A stretch of DNA of 55,684 nucleotides, taken from Chloroflexota bacterium (GTDB taxonomy: Bacteria; Chloroflexota; Ktedonobacteria; Ktedonobacterales; Ktedonobacteraceae). The stretch is from the NCBI GenBank assembly GCA_902810755.1, contig CADDYT010000025.1:1-55684 (forward strand). Direction: 5' to 3'. Shown one piece after another: positions 33,390 through 41,229 of this stretch. The position numbers and the translations under genes were made by a program. The notes beneath the pieces are model-generated. The model searched no databases, had not been told where the DNA came from, and saw nothing but the letters and a program-made list of their open reading frames with translations. Numbering within the stretch: the first letter of the stretch is position 1; each line of letters begins with the position of its first letter.

Positions 33390-34481
33390 CTATTTGCCAC
33401 CACCGGCAGCAACCGGCTCCGTAGCTTTGACCTCAATATCATCGTAACCTTTGAGTTTGTAGATCAGAGCTGAAATCAGCCAGCTCAGGACAAAGAGGCC
33501 AATGATAAAGAACCCGATTATATTAAGGTTGATATTATTGACCCAGTCCCAGAGACCACCGCTGAGGTTGAGCTGGCTCGTGATGACGCTTAACGCCTCA
33601 ATTGCGCCAATCACGAGAGCCACAAGCACTGAAACGAAGGTAATGTTCAGGTTGTAGTACAATTTGCGGATGGGCTTCACAAAGGCCCAGCCATAGGCGC
33701 CGAGCATCAGGACACTATCGGTGGTGTCCATCAACGTCATTCCGGCAGTGAATAAAGCGGGAAAGATCAGAATGGCCGCGATAGGAATGCCTTTACCAGC
33801 AGTGGCTGCGGCAATTCCCAGAAGCCCTACCTCGGTGGCAGTATCGAATCCCAGTCCGAAAAGCAGACCGATAGGGTACATTTTCCAACTCTGGTCGGTT
33901 GCCTTGAGGAGTGGACGGAAGAAACGACCCATCAATCCACGCTTATTCAATGACTCATCCAGCGTCTGGTCATTGTACTCACCACCCCGCCTTACCTCTA
34001 GAAATGTCCTGTAAACATCTACCAGGATAACGATATTAATAGCTGCAATAAGCAGCAGGAACAACGCAGAGACAGAGGTGCCGATCAGCCCACCAATAGC
34101 CTGCAAATTACTGAAATTGCTGACAGCAATAGCGGTGATGGCAATGAAGACGGTCAGTGCTACTACAATGGTGGAATGCCCGAGCGAGAAAAAGAGGCCA
34201 ACGCCAACCGGGCGTTTCTTCTCTTGCATCAGCTTACGGGTAACATTATCGATAGCCGAAATATGATCGGCATCGAAGGCATGGCGTAAACCAAAACCGT
34301 ATGCTGTCAATGCCAGAAGGAGAAGCTGGGCATTGCCTTTGAACACAATAAAAGCAAGCAGCCAGGCGATGATATTATAGCCGATCAGGAACGCATAGAT
34401 GGCGATGACCCGGCGGCGTACATCTGGTGAGCTTTGCCGAAACACCCGTAAGAGTGCCGAAATACCAAAGTTACTGCTCAT
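33390..34481 (-). CDS. NiCoT-family nickel/cobalt transporter
   Basis: Encodes 363 residues with about eight membrane segments. The NiCoT signature RHAFDADHISAIDN is at 66-79, followed by LFFSLGHSTIV and GLLFGLGFDTATEVGLL, the three motifs that carry the metal-coordinating residues of HoxN/NixA/NhlF permeases. It imports Ni2+ or Co2+ across the cytoplasmic membrane with high affinity and low capacity. Nickel enzymes are not encoded nearby. Upstream lies a TTGCAA-N5-TTGCAA palindrome like the Nur box of actinobacteria, which suggests nickel-responsive repression. GGAGGG precedes the ATG. Confidence 0.93.
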   Translation of the reverse strand: MSSNFGISALLRVFRQSSPDVRRRVIAIYAFLIGYNIIAWLLAFIVFKGNAQLLLLALTAYGFGLRHAFDADHISAIDNVTRKLMQEKKRPVGVGLFFSLGHSTIVVALTVFIAITAIAVSNFSNLQAIGGLIGTSVSALFLLLIAAINIVILVDVYRTFLEVRRGGEYNDQTLDESLNKRGLMGRFFRPLLKATDQSWKMYPIGLLFGLGFDTATEVGLLGIAAATAGKGIPIAAILIFPALFTAGMTLMDTTDSVLMLGAYGWAFVKPIRKLYYNLNITFVSVLVALVIGAIEALSVITSQLNLSGGLWDWVNNINLNIIGFFIIGLFVLSWLISALIYKLKGYDDIEVKATEPVAAGGGK

Positions 34482-34636
34482 GAAACCCTCCTGTGAAGCA
34501 AACGCAACGAATAGACGCCCGTTATACCTGCAAGTATTCAGCTTGCGAACAAGGCTCTGGCTACAAACGTGACAACCTACGAATTCCTCAGGAGAACATT
34601 TGCTATGCGCTCAGCAGGTAAAGCATACCATCAAAA

Positions 34637-34669
34637 TTTCGTAATTGCAAGTTTTTTGCAATTACGAAA
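34637..34669. promoter_or_regulatory. Nur-like nickel box / 14-bp palindrome
   Basis: Perfect 14-bp arms TTTCGTAATTGCAA (34637-34650) and TTGCAATTACGAAA (34656-34669) around GTTTT. The centre TTGCAA-N5-TTGCAA matches the published Nur-box pattern of Streptomyces. It is about 156 bases upstream of the nickel transporter start. It might alternatively be an AT-rich terminator of the upstream kinase gene. The rest of the 309-base gap 34482-34790 holds no gene. Confidence 0.55.
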
Positions 34670-34790
34670 AGCTTGCAAGAAATTTCTGTAGAAGATACGG
34701 AGATAATGAGAAAAGGGATTACCCGATCAACCGGGGTAATGGACGAAGCTCGGCGGGATGCGGAGAGACAGGCGCAGGCGCGTGATGGCT

Positions 34791-36515
34791 TTAAGGCAAG
34801 ATGGTGATATAGAGGCGAGAGAAAGCGATTTCAGAGTTTTCTTCGACATAGAGGCCAATTTCGCCGGAAGTCATAGCATGGCGAGAGGAGTCAATCACAG
34901 AAGCGCCAACGGGTCTGTGATTGATAGTGAAGCTGAAGGTATTGCCAACGGCCTCGACGCCGATGGTATTGCTGGCACCGGTCGCGGTATGTAATGAGGG
35001 GGCGGGGCCGCTGGCGAGCAGGTTCCACTTGCCATCAAAACGCCAGAAGGCATAGTCCCCGCTGCCCCAGGAGACGACCTCGAAGACGTAGTAGCGCGAT
35101 TGATCGGCAGCCGAGCGGAAGACGACGCCGTAATAGTCGGCGCTGTCGTGCGAGCCATGCACTTCGGTCATGGTCACGGAGAGACGGAAATTGCTGTACT
35201 GGTGAGCGGCGTAGAGGGCCAGCGCGACATTCTGCGTGGATTTATTTTCGATGTGATATTGCTTGCCTGTGAAGAAAAAGGTGCTGCTGGTCGGCCAGTC
35301 GCTGCTATTGGCGAGGTCATCGACCAGGGCCTGCCCAATGCCGGTTGAACGGGTGGTCTGCACATTCGCGCCAGCGTGAGTCAGGCGTGAGGTAATTGCC
35401 CCCATACCCAGCGCGGCACCGACGGTCAGCAGCAGGAGCAGCACGCCGACGGCGAAGAGGCGGGGAAGATTGAGAGAACTGAGGACAGGTCGCCGGGTTT
35501 GAAGAGGGCGCACCTGCACCACCGCCGGGGCAGCCAGCAGTTCTGGCTCTACCTGCGGCTCGGCAAGGGCCTCTTCTATCTGCACATCTTTGAGTAGTTC
35601 CGGCGGCAGGCGGGCGGGATCGAGCAGCCCCGCTGCCAGCGCAAAGGCAGTGCAGAACTGGCCCGCGCTCTGAAAACGCTCGTCCGGCGATTTTGCCAGC
35701 GCCTTACGGACGACGCGATCAATGGCGGGCGTGATATCGGCGCGCAGCATGCAGAGCGAAGGCGGCGGCTCGTGGACATGCAGGAGTGCGATGGCAATGG
35801 TATTATCGGCTCTGAAGGGGAGCGTTCCGGCCAGCAGGAAAAAGAGCATGATGCCGAGCGAGTAGACATCGGAGCGGCCATCGAGTTTGTGGCCTAGCGC
35901 CTGTTCCGGCGAGATGTAATCGGGCGTTCCCATCAGCAGTTCCGGCGCCTGCGCCCCCTGCCCCTGTCCGGTTGCCTGTCCCTCAACCAGGGTTGTTCCT
36001 TCTGGCCGCGTGATGTGGGCGATGCCAAAATCCGTCAGCAGGGCGCGCCCGTCGCTATCGAGCAGAATATTGGCCGGCTTGACATCGCAGTGAACGCAGC
36101 CGTGCGCATGCGCATAATCGAGGGCCGAAGCAATCTGCTCCAGGTACCAGCAGCTCTCTTTCAGCGAGAGACGGCCACGTTTACGCGCATACTCATAGAG
36201 CGTGCCGCCGGGCATATAGGGCATGATAATATAGGGCAGGTCATCCTGCTCGCCATAGGAATAGATGGGAAGGATGTTCGGGTGATCGAGTTCGCTGGCG
36301 GCTTCCGCCTCACGCAAAAAGCGGATATAAAAGTCTTTGCGCATCTTTCCATCCAGCGTGGAGCGAGGGAGAAAGACTTTAACCGCTACCTGCCGCTCAG
36401 GGTCATGCTGCCGCGCCAGGAAAACGGCGCTGGAGCCGCCATATCCCAGCAGGCTTTCAAGGACGCAACCGCCCACAGTCTTGCCGATGAGATGCTGTCC
36501 CCTGATAGTAGTCAC
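34791..36515 (-). CDS. membrane Ser/Thr protein kinase with LamG-like extracellular domain
   Basis: Encodes 574 residues. The kinase domain (about 8-270) is intact: glycine loop GYGGSSAVF, Lys46 in VAVKVF, HCDVKPANILL (catalytic Asp kept; Arg of HRD is Cys), DFGIAH, and the SPEQALG of the P+1 region. A Pro/Leu-rich stretch leads to one membrane segment near 352-376 (LPRLFAVGVLLLLLTVGAAL). The remaining 180 residues outside resemble a LamG/DUF1080-like beta-sandwich (YYGVVFRSAADQSRYYVFEV, GEIGLYVEENSEIAFSRLYI). The GTG start at 36515 is chosen with GAGGAG eight bases upstream; ATGs at 36542/36539 lack a site. It probably senses a carbohydrate or surface ligand. Confidence 0.88.
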   Translation of the reverse strand: MTTIRGQHLIGKTVGGCVLESLLGYGGSSAVFLARQHDPERQVAVKVFLPRSTLDGKMRKDFYIRFLREAEAASELDHPNILPIYSYGEQDDLPYIIMPYMPGGTLYEYARKRGRLSLKESCWYLEQIASALDYAHAHGCVHCDVKPANILLDSDGRALLTDFGIAHITRPEGTTLVEGQATGQGQGAQAPELLMGTPDYISPEQALGHKLDGRSDVYSLGIMLFFLLAGTLPFRADNTIAIALLHVHEPPPSLCMLRADITPAIDRVVRKALAKSPDERFQSAGQFCTAFALAAGLLDPARLPPELLKDVQIEEALAEPQVEPELLAAPAVVQVRPLQTRRPVLSSLNLPRLFAVGVLLLLLTVGAALGMGAITSRLTHAGANVQTTRSTGIGQALVDDLANSSDWPTSSTFFFTGKQYHIENKSTQNVALALYAAHQYSNFRLSVTMTEVHGSHDSADYYGVVFRSAADQSRYYVFEVVSWGSGDYAFWRFDGKWNLLASGPAPSLHTATGASNTIGVEAVGNTFSFTINHRPVGASVIDSSRHAMTSGEIGLYVEENSEIAFSRLYITILP

Positions 36516-36696
36516 CCTGGTACTCCTCTCACGCCCCATCACCGAGGCTGGCTGGCTTTATCCTCTGGTTGAAGACGGCAGTGTCACGCGGGGATCCACT
36601 AAAATTGTACAGGAAGATACCCCGCTCTGTCAATGCTTCTCGCGCACCCATGACACGACATGGGTTGGAGCCTCCATTCACTACGATAGAGAACGC

Positions 36697-37749
36697 CTAA
36701 AACGTGAACCGGCCATCGCGCATGATGACGCGACCATCGACCTCGATAGTGCAATTGGTGGGGATGACATCGACGTGAACCTCCGCATCCCAGTCGGCCC
36801 CGGTGAACTGCGGATACGGGTTGCCGAAGGCCACATGCAGGCCGGGCATCTTCTCATCTTGCAGCAGGTTACCGGTCAGCTTTGTCAGGCTGGTGAGCGT
36901 GCCGATGGCAAATTCGCCCGCGCGGTTGCCGTTGGGAGTGGAGAAGAGGTAATCGTGCAATTCCCGCGCCAGTTCCTCGTTCTCGCTGCTGATATCCGTG
37001 ATATAGCCGCCCCTGACGGTAATGGTAACAGGCTGCTCCAGCACGCCATATTTGTGCGAAAAGTAGTCGCCGAGGACATCACAGACCAGCACGCCATCGA
37101 CGGTAGCAGGGGCGGTGTAGACTTCGCCTTCAGGCAGATTGCCCCACTTGCCCTGCTCGTGGTAGCGCCCGTGACAGGGAATCCACTTCCAGTCCTTATG
37201 GAAAGTGGCTGTGACATCGCTGCCCTTTTGCGAAGTGACATGGATGGTCGTGGCGTTGCGCACGAGGTCATAGACCTGGTTCGTCAGGTTGAAGACCTCA
37301 TCGTAGTCGGCGCACATGCCATCGGCCATGAGGGCCTCGTCGATGCCGATCATGTGGCCGTGACGCACCTTGATTTCCTGCGCCAGGAAGGGCAGCAGGG
37401 GGATACGCAGACCAATTTCGCCCGGCTGAGCCGTCGCGATATAGAAGGACACGCTGGGCCGAGCAGCGAGAATATCCTGGCGCAATTCGTCAGGGAAGAA
37501 AGTCAGCGGGCGCTCACCGTAGTGTTCGAGGAACCGCACGGTGACATCGGCACGCCGCGCCAGCGCGGCATTTGCCACCCTGCGCGCGATATTCTCGCGG
37601 GCATAATCAGTGATGATAAAGACGCGATCCTGCGCTGTGACGCCCATGCAGCGCACAGCATTCTCAGCCCCCAGCTGGACCCGTTCCTCAAAAGAGAGGC
37701 TCTCGATCTCGCGCCGGGCCGGGAGTATATGACTTATCTGACCAGGCAT
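36697..37749 (-). CDS. M29-like aminopeptidase (thermophilic metalloprotease family)
   Basis: Encodes 350 residues. LGAENAVRCMGVTAQDRVFI at the start, EGEVYTAPATVDGVL, GEFAIGTL, GLHVAFGNPYP and EVHVDVIPTNCTIEVDGR contain Glu, Glu, His and His/Asp ligands in the order seen in M29 aminopeptidases (AmpS/AmpT), though it is shorter than the usual 400-410. Two metal ions and cleavage of N-terminal residues are expected. The start at 37749 is supported by AAGGAG seven bases upstream; the frame extends 18 residues further without similarity. It is divergent from the SIS gene. Confidence 0.8.
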   Translation of the reverse strand: MPGQISHILPARREIESLSFEERVQLGAENAVRCMGVTAQDRVFIITDYARENIARRVANAALARRADVTVRFLEHYGERPLTFFPDELRQDILAARPSVSFYIATAQPGEIGLRIPLLPFLAQEIKVRHGHMIGIDEALMADGMCADYDEVFNLTNQVYDLVRNATTIHVTSQKGSDVTATFHKDWKWIPCHGRYHEQGKWGNLPEGEVYTAPATVDGVLVCDVLGDYFSHKYGVLEQPVTITVRGGYITDISSENEELARELHDYLFSTPNGNRAGEFAIGTLTSLTKLTGNLLQDEKMPGLHVAFGNPYPQFTGADWDAEVHVDVIPTNCTIEVDGRVIMRDGRFTF

Positions 37750-38120
37750 AGATGTACTCCTTAAAATCATATTATTTCTTCCGGTGTGGATGATTTGCGC
37801 CATTGAGAATACATGGTGAAATCCCTCGCCATCACGTCTTGCCTTCGCCCGGCATCGCTCTTGAATGCCGGGCGGATAGACATTTACATATACGCTTCCC
37901 GCCAGAAATTGGTAACGCGCTGGTACTATCGCTCATCAGCCCTGTATGCTTGCCGACGTGTTCTGCTGAGCGGTCGCTCAGCAGAACACGTCGGCGAGAG
38001 TCTTTCATAGCATGGCCGGGCCAAAAGAGCGGCTCTGGCTGTAGCCAGCAGGGCGAAAATGGGCTACACTGGTAGAATGAACGCAGGCATATTTCTTTTT
38101 CTGGAAGCGAGGGTTTTTGT
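37750..38120. other. divergent intergenic region with two hairpins
   Basis: CGCCCGGCAT/ATGCCGGGCG pair at 37846-37855 and 37865-37874. A 21-bp perfect palindrome, GCCGACGTGTTCTGCTGAGC plus G and its complement, lies at 37952-37972 and 37975-37995; its GACGTGTTCTGCTGAG word resembles the left arm of the family 2 copy at 8.8 kb. No gene or clear promoter pair. Confidence 0.6.
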
Positions 38121-39227
38121 ATGACGACAGAACAGGCAACAGGTCTCTATCGTTCGATTCACGCACAGCCAGGGGCGGTGCGCGCCCTGCTGGCGGATCG
38201 GGAAGGGCCGACGCAGGCGGCAGAACGACTGGCGCGGTGCGAGCGCATCTTCCTGGCAGGCATCGGCACCAGTTATCACGCGGCGAGTGTGGGCGAATAC
38301 CTGCTGCGCTCGGCTGGCGCGGACGCCTGGGCGGTGCGCTCCTTCGAGTTTGTGCATTACCCGCGCCCGCTGCGTACAGGCGACGGGGTCATTGTCATCA
38401 GTCATCGTGGAAGCAAGTTGCATGGCAATCTGGCGGTGCAACGCGCGCTGGCGGCCCACGTACCAACGGTGGGCATCACCGGCAAAAACTCGAAGATGCA
38501 GGGACCGGATGTGCTGATCGAGACGGTAGAGCAGGATCCGTCCGCAACGCATTCAATCAGCTATGTGGGCGCGCTGACGCGGTTGGGGCAGATCGCGGCG
38601 CGTATGGCCGCGCTGGTCGGCAACACGGAGCAGACGCAGCGCCTTGAGCAGGGACTGGCCGCGCTGCCGACGCTGATGGAAGATATCCTGGCCCGCGAGG
38701 ACGCGGTGCGGCAGGTGGCGCAGGAAGCGGCAGCTCACGGGCGCAGGCTCTATTATGTCGGCGCGGGGCCAAACGCCGCCACCGGGCCGGAGGGCGCGCT
38801 CAAGGCAAAGGAAGCGTCCTACGTGACGGCGGAGGGCTTCGAGCTGGAACAGGCCATCCACGGGCCGCAGGTGGCCTTCGAGACGGAAGACCTGCTCATC
38901 CCCATCAGCGTGCCGGGACCGGCAGAGCCGCGTATGGCCGATTTCTTGCGCGCCATCAGTGAGATTGGCTCGCGCCTCTGGCTGATCGGCGACATCCCCG
39001 GCGAACGCACGGACGAAGAGGTAGCTACCCTCTTCGCGCGCCCCGGCTGGTCGCGTTTCTCGCTCGGCGATCTCAGTCCCCTGCCCGAAGAGCTGACACC
39101 CCTGCTGGCCGCGCTCCCCGTCCAGCTCATGGCCGAGTTTCTGGCCAGCGCGCGCGGCACCAACGCCGACAGCTTCCGCGCCGATCAGGAAGCCTACAAA
39201 CGGGCCGGAACCCGCTTCCGTCTGTAA
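38121..39227 (+). CDS. double-SIS-domain sugar isomerase (GlmS isomerase-like)
   Basis: Encodes 368 residues and corresponds to the C-terminal isomerase half of GlmS without the glutaminase domain. The first SIS domain has FLAGIGTSYHAASVGEYLL and GVIVISHRGSKLHG; the second has YYVGAGPNAATGPEGALKAK, then EASYVTAEGFELEQAIHGP. Such proteins bind phosphosugars and act as isomerases, deaminases or deglycases (GlmS, FrlB, AgaS). The missing N-terminal Cys1 domain means it cannot use glutamine by itself. The neighbouring genes do not identify the substrate. It is probably monocistronic. Confidence 0.85.
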   Translation: MTTEQATGLYRSIHAQPGAVRALLADREGPTQAAERLARCERIFLAGIGTSYHAASVGEYLLRSAGADAWAVRSFEFVHYPRPLRTGDGVIVISHRGSKLHGNLAVQRALAAHVPTVGITGKNSKMQGPDVLIETVEQDPSATHSISYVGALTRLGQIAARMAALVGNTEQTQRLEQGLAALPTLMEDILAREDAVRQVAQEAAAHGRRLYYVGAGPNAATGPEGALKAKEASYVTAEGFELEQAIHGPQVAFETEDLLIPISVPGPAEPRMADFLRAISEIGSRLWLIGDIPGERTDEEVATLFARPGWSRFSLGDLSPLPEELTPLLAALPVQLMAEFLASARGTNADSFRADQEAYKRAGTRFRL

Positions 39228-39294
39228 TCAACCGTCGCTTGCCAGAGGCCGTCCGCTGAGCAGGTCTCGCGCCGACAAGCAGCCATCGGAGCAG

Positions 39295-39420
39295 CAGGCC
39301 ACCCACGCCGCCGACCATCAGCAGGCCACTTGCATGAGGCAGGCCACTCTCATGAGACAGGCCACCCCACATGAGGCAGACCACCTGCATGAGGCAGACC
39401 ACCCGCCAGGGGTGGCCCTC
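39295..39420. repeat. 18-bp tandem repeats, family 1 block
   Basis: Five head-to-tail units of 18-19 bases, CAGGCCACTTGCATGAGG and variants, at 39322, 39340, 39358, 39377 and 39395. They lack the unique spacers of a CRISPR array. They lie in the 777-base gene-free stretch 39228-40004. Confidence 0.8.
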
Positions 39421-39660
39421 ATAGGCGTTCACTTCAGCCCGTGCCAGCGCCAGGCAGGCCAGCCGCCAGGGGTGGCCCTACTCTACGCGGCGGCTCCACA
39501 AGCCCTACGATACGTCCGTCTCTCGTAGGGCCACCCCTGGCGGCTGGCCTGGGGCGGCCTTAAGTGAACGCCTATGGGGCCACCCCTTGCCGGTGGCCTG
39601 CATCGCGCTCGCACTGGCTTCCGTTACCGCTTATGGGGCCACCCTTTACGGCTGACAGGC
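39421..39660. repeat. family 1 palindrome and flanking words
   Basis: Arms at 39455-39480 and 39526-39551 are perfect reverse complements over 26 bases containing GGCCAGCCGCCAGGGGTGG. GGCGTTCACTTCAGCCCGTG and GTGAACGCCTATGGGGCCAC flank the pair, as in the 26.9-kb copy. Confidence 0.8.
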
Positions 39661-39851
39661 TGCTCGGCTGGCATGGGGGATGGTCTGCTATCGGACAACA
39701 GGGGATGCCTGGCATGCGACTTCTTCCGCAGATCATCCGTATTTTCTTACGAAAGTGAAGGAGGCAGCTTCCTGGCAGAAGCTGTCTGAGTCAATATGAT
39801 ATACTTAAAAGAAAGAAAATAGCTTCGTAGCAATGCAAAGGCGATTTTGCT

Positions 39852-39947
39852 TAAAGCGATGTTCGTAAGGATGGAGTTGCAGGGCGAGCGCCAGGGTCGC
39901 CCCTTCCCTCGCCAGGTAGCTCAATGCCTGCGAACCACGCTGTAGAA
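39852..39947 (+). repeat. 95-bp dispersed repeat, copy C
   Basis: Begins TAAAGCGATGTTCGTAAGGA and ends GAACCACGCTGTAGAAT. Unlike copies A and B it lies upstream of a gene (YbjN-like, start 40005) and not just after a stop. Confidence 0.7.
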
Positions 39948-40004
39948 TATCCTCGCCTGTCATGCTGAGGGGTACAAACGGCGCGGCGAGAAAAGGAGTA
40001 ATGC

Positions 40005-40628
40005 ATGGCTGATTCCTTCGGCTTTCCTCACATACTCGAATACCTGGAGCGACTGGGGCTGCGCATCGGGCAAGTCAATTACGAGCAGGAGCTGGTCGAG
40101 CTGGGCTTTCATGGCAATCACGGGCAGTGGCGCATGATTATAGGTATCCAGCAGAGCGGGGTATCGCGCAAGCTGATGCTGATCGCGCCGCACATCTGCA
40201 CAGTGACGAAGAAAAAACGGCTCGAATGCCTGGAAGCATTGATGGCAGTAAACTATCGCATTGCCATAGGTAAATTCGGGCTTGACCTTGATGATGGCGA
40301 AGTACGGGTCGAAGAGGGCATTCCGCTGGCAAATGGCGGCCTCACGTTTGAACAATTCCAGCTTGCCTTCGGAGCCATCATGCAGACCGTCGCCATGTAC
40401 CATAGCCTGATTCCGCGCATCGTTTACAGCAACTGTACGGTGGCGGAGGCGCTCGATGGCTGCGAGCGGGACTTCCTCAAAGAGATCGCCAATCTGCCAG
40501 AAGGCGACGACGAAACGCCAACCCAACCCATCTCAACCGAGACGGCGAGCGAGGAAGATCTGCCCGAATTGAACGTAAGCGACGTGATGGCAGAGGTGAC
40601 GCGCATGCTTGAGAAACACGATGACTGA
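40005..40628 (+). CDS. YbjN-domain-like protein
   Basis: Encodes 207 residues. Residues about 8-160 resemble the YbjN/type III secretion chaperone-like fold: FPHILEYLERLGLRIGQVNY, LIAPHICTVTKKKRLECLEA, LMAVNYRIAIGKFGLDLDDG, and the FEQFQLAFGAIMQTVAMYHS helix. The last 45 residues are acidic and disordered. YbjN-like proteins are small adaptor or chaperone-like proteins with no enzyme function known. AAGGAG six bases before the ATG sets the start. A copy of the 95-bp repeat lies just upstream. Confidence 0.7.
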   Translation: MADSFGFPHILEYLERLGLRIGQVNYEQELVELGFHGNHGQWRMIIGIQQSGVSRKLMLIAPHICTVTKKKRLECLEALMAVNYRIAIGKFGLDLDDGEVRVEEGIPLANGGLTFEQFQLAFGAIMQTVAMYHSLIPRIVYSNCTVAEALDGCERDFLKEIANLPEGDDETPTQPISTETASEEDLPELNVSDVMAEVTRMLEKHDD

Positions 40629-40689
40629 CAGCCGCCAGCGCGCACGCAGGCCTTCCACGAAAAGCCACCCACGAGCTGGCAACGCCACC

Positions 40690-40815
40690 CACACCCAGGC
40701 CACCCGCCAGGGGTGGCCTGCGGCGGCCTGAAGTTAACGCTTATGGGGGTGGCCCTACTATATACGATATACTGCGCGAGCTACTCTCAGAGATAGAGGG
40801 AGTGAGTCAGCCCTA
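40690..40815. repeat. family 1 repeat copy, partial
   Basis: CAGGCCACCCGCCAGGGGTGG at about 40698, followed by GGCCTGAAGTTAACGCTTATG and GGTGGCCCTACTATATACG. The second arm is degenerate (CCCTACGATAG at 40811-40821). Confidence 0.65.
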
Positions 40816-41079
40816 CGATAGTTTTTTACTCTCGGAATAGTGACCGTTCTGCTTTGCGCGGTTGTGCAGCGACTGCTCGATATGTTCTTCTTCGTTCTCG
40901 TCTTCCACTTCTACAGGCAAGGCTTCGTCCTCGTTTAAGGAAGTAGCATCAAAGCGAACCCAGGTATTGAAATCTCTTGCATTGAATCTTTTCCGGTCAT
41001 AACGCCTCGCCAGTTCATAGACGGCCCAGATAAGAATAAGCGCGGCTACAACAAAGCCAATATAGGTAATAATCTCCAT
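40813..41079 (-). CDS. small single-pass membrane protein
   Basis: Encodes 88 residues. One N-terminal membrane segment (ITYIGFVVAALILIWAVYEL, about 3-23) is followed by a basic anchor RRYDRKRF and a 55-residue acidic cytoplasmic tail. No family is recognised. AGGTGAG lies upstream of the ATG. It may be a membrane anchor or a small subunit; nothing in the neighbourhood identifies a partner, though the pseudokinase-Rieske gene is just upstream on the same strand, beyond a terminator-like palindrome. Confidence 0.6.
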   Translation of the reverse strand: MEIITYIGFVVAALILIWAVYELARRYDRKRFNARDFNTWVRFDATSLNEDEALPVEVEDENEEEHIEQSLHNRAKQNGHYSESKKLS

Positions 41080-41172
41080 CTCACCTGCTCTCTGGTAAAG
41101 TCAACCACCTCAGTTCCCCCATTGTAGCTTTTCAGTATGAAGCCGTCAAGACAATTTCTTTCCAGTAGATAC

Positions 41173-41221
41173 ATCCCCTTCGCGGCACTCAGGGCGAACG
41201 GCTGAGTGCCGCGAAGGGGAT
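41173..41221 (-). terminator. 20-bp palindrome after the pseudokinase-Rieske gene
   Basis: ATCCCCTTCGCGGCACTCAG (41173-41192) and its reverse complement (41202-41221) are perfect. The same CCCTTCGCGGCACTCAGGGC word occurs at 47.85 kb in a family 2 copy. Confidence 0.7.
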
Positions 41222-41229
41222 GCATCTTA

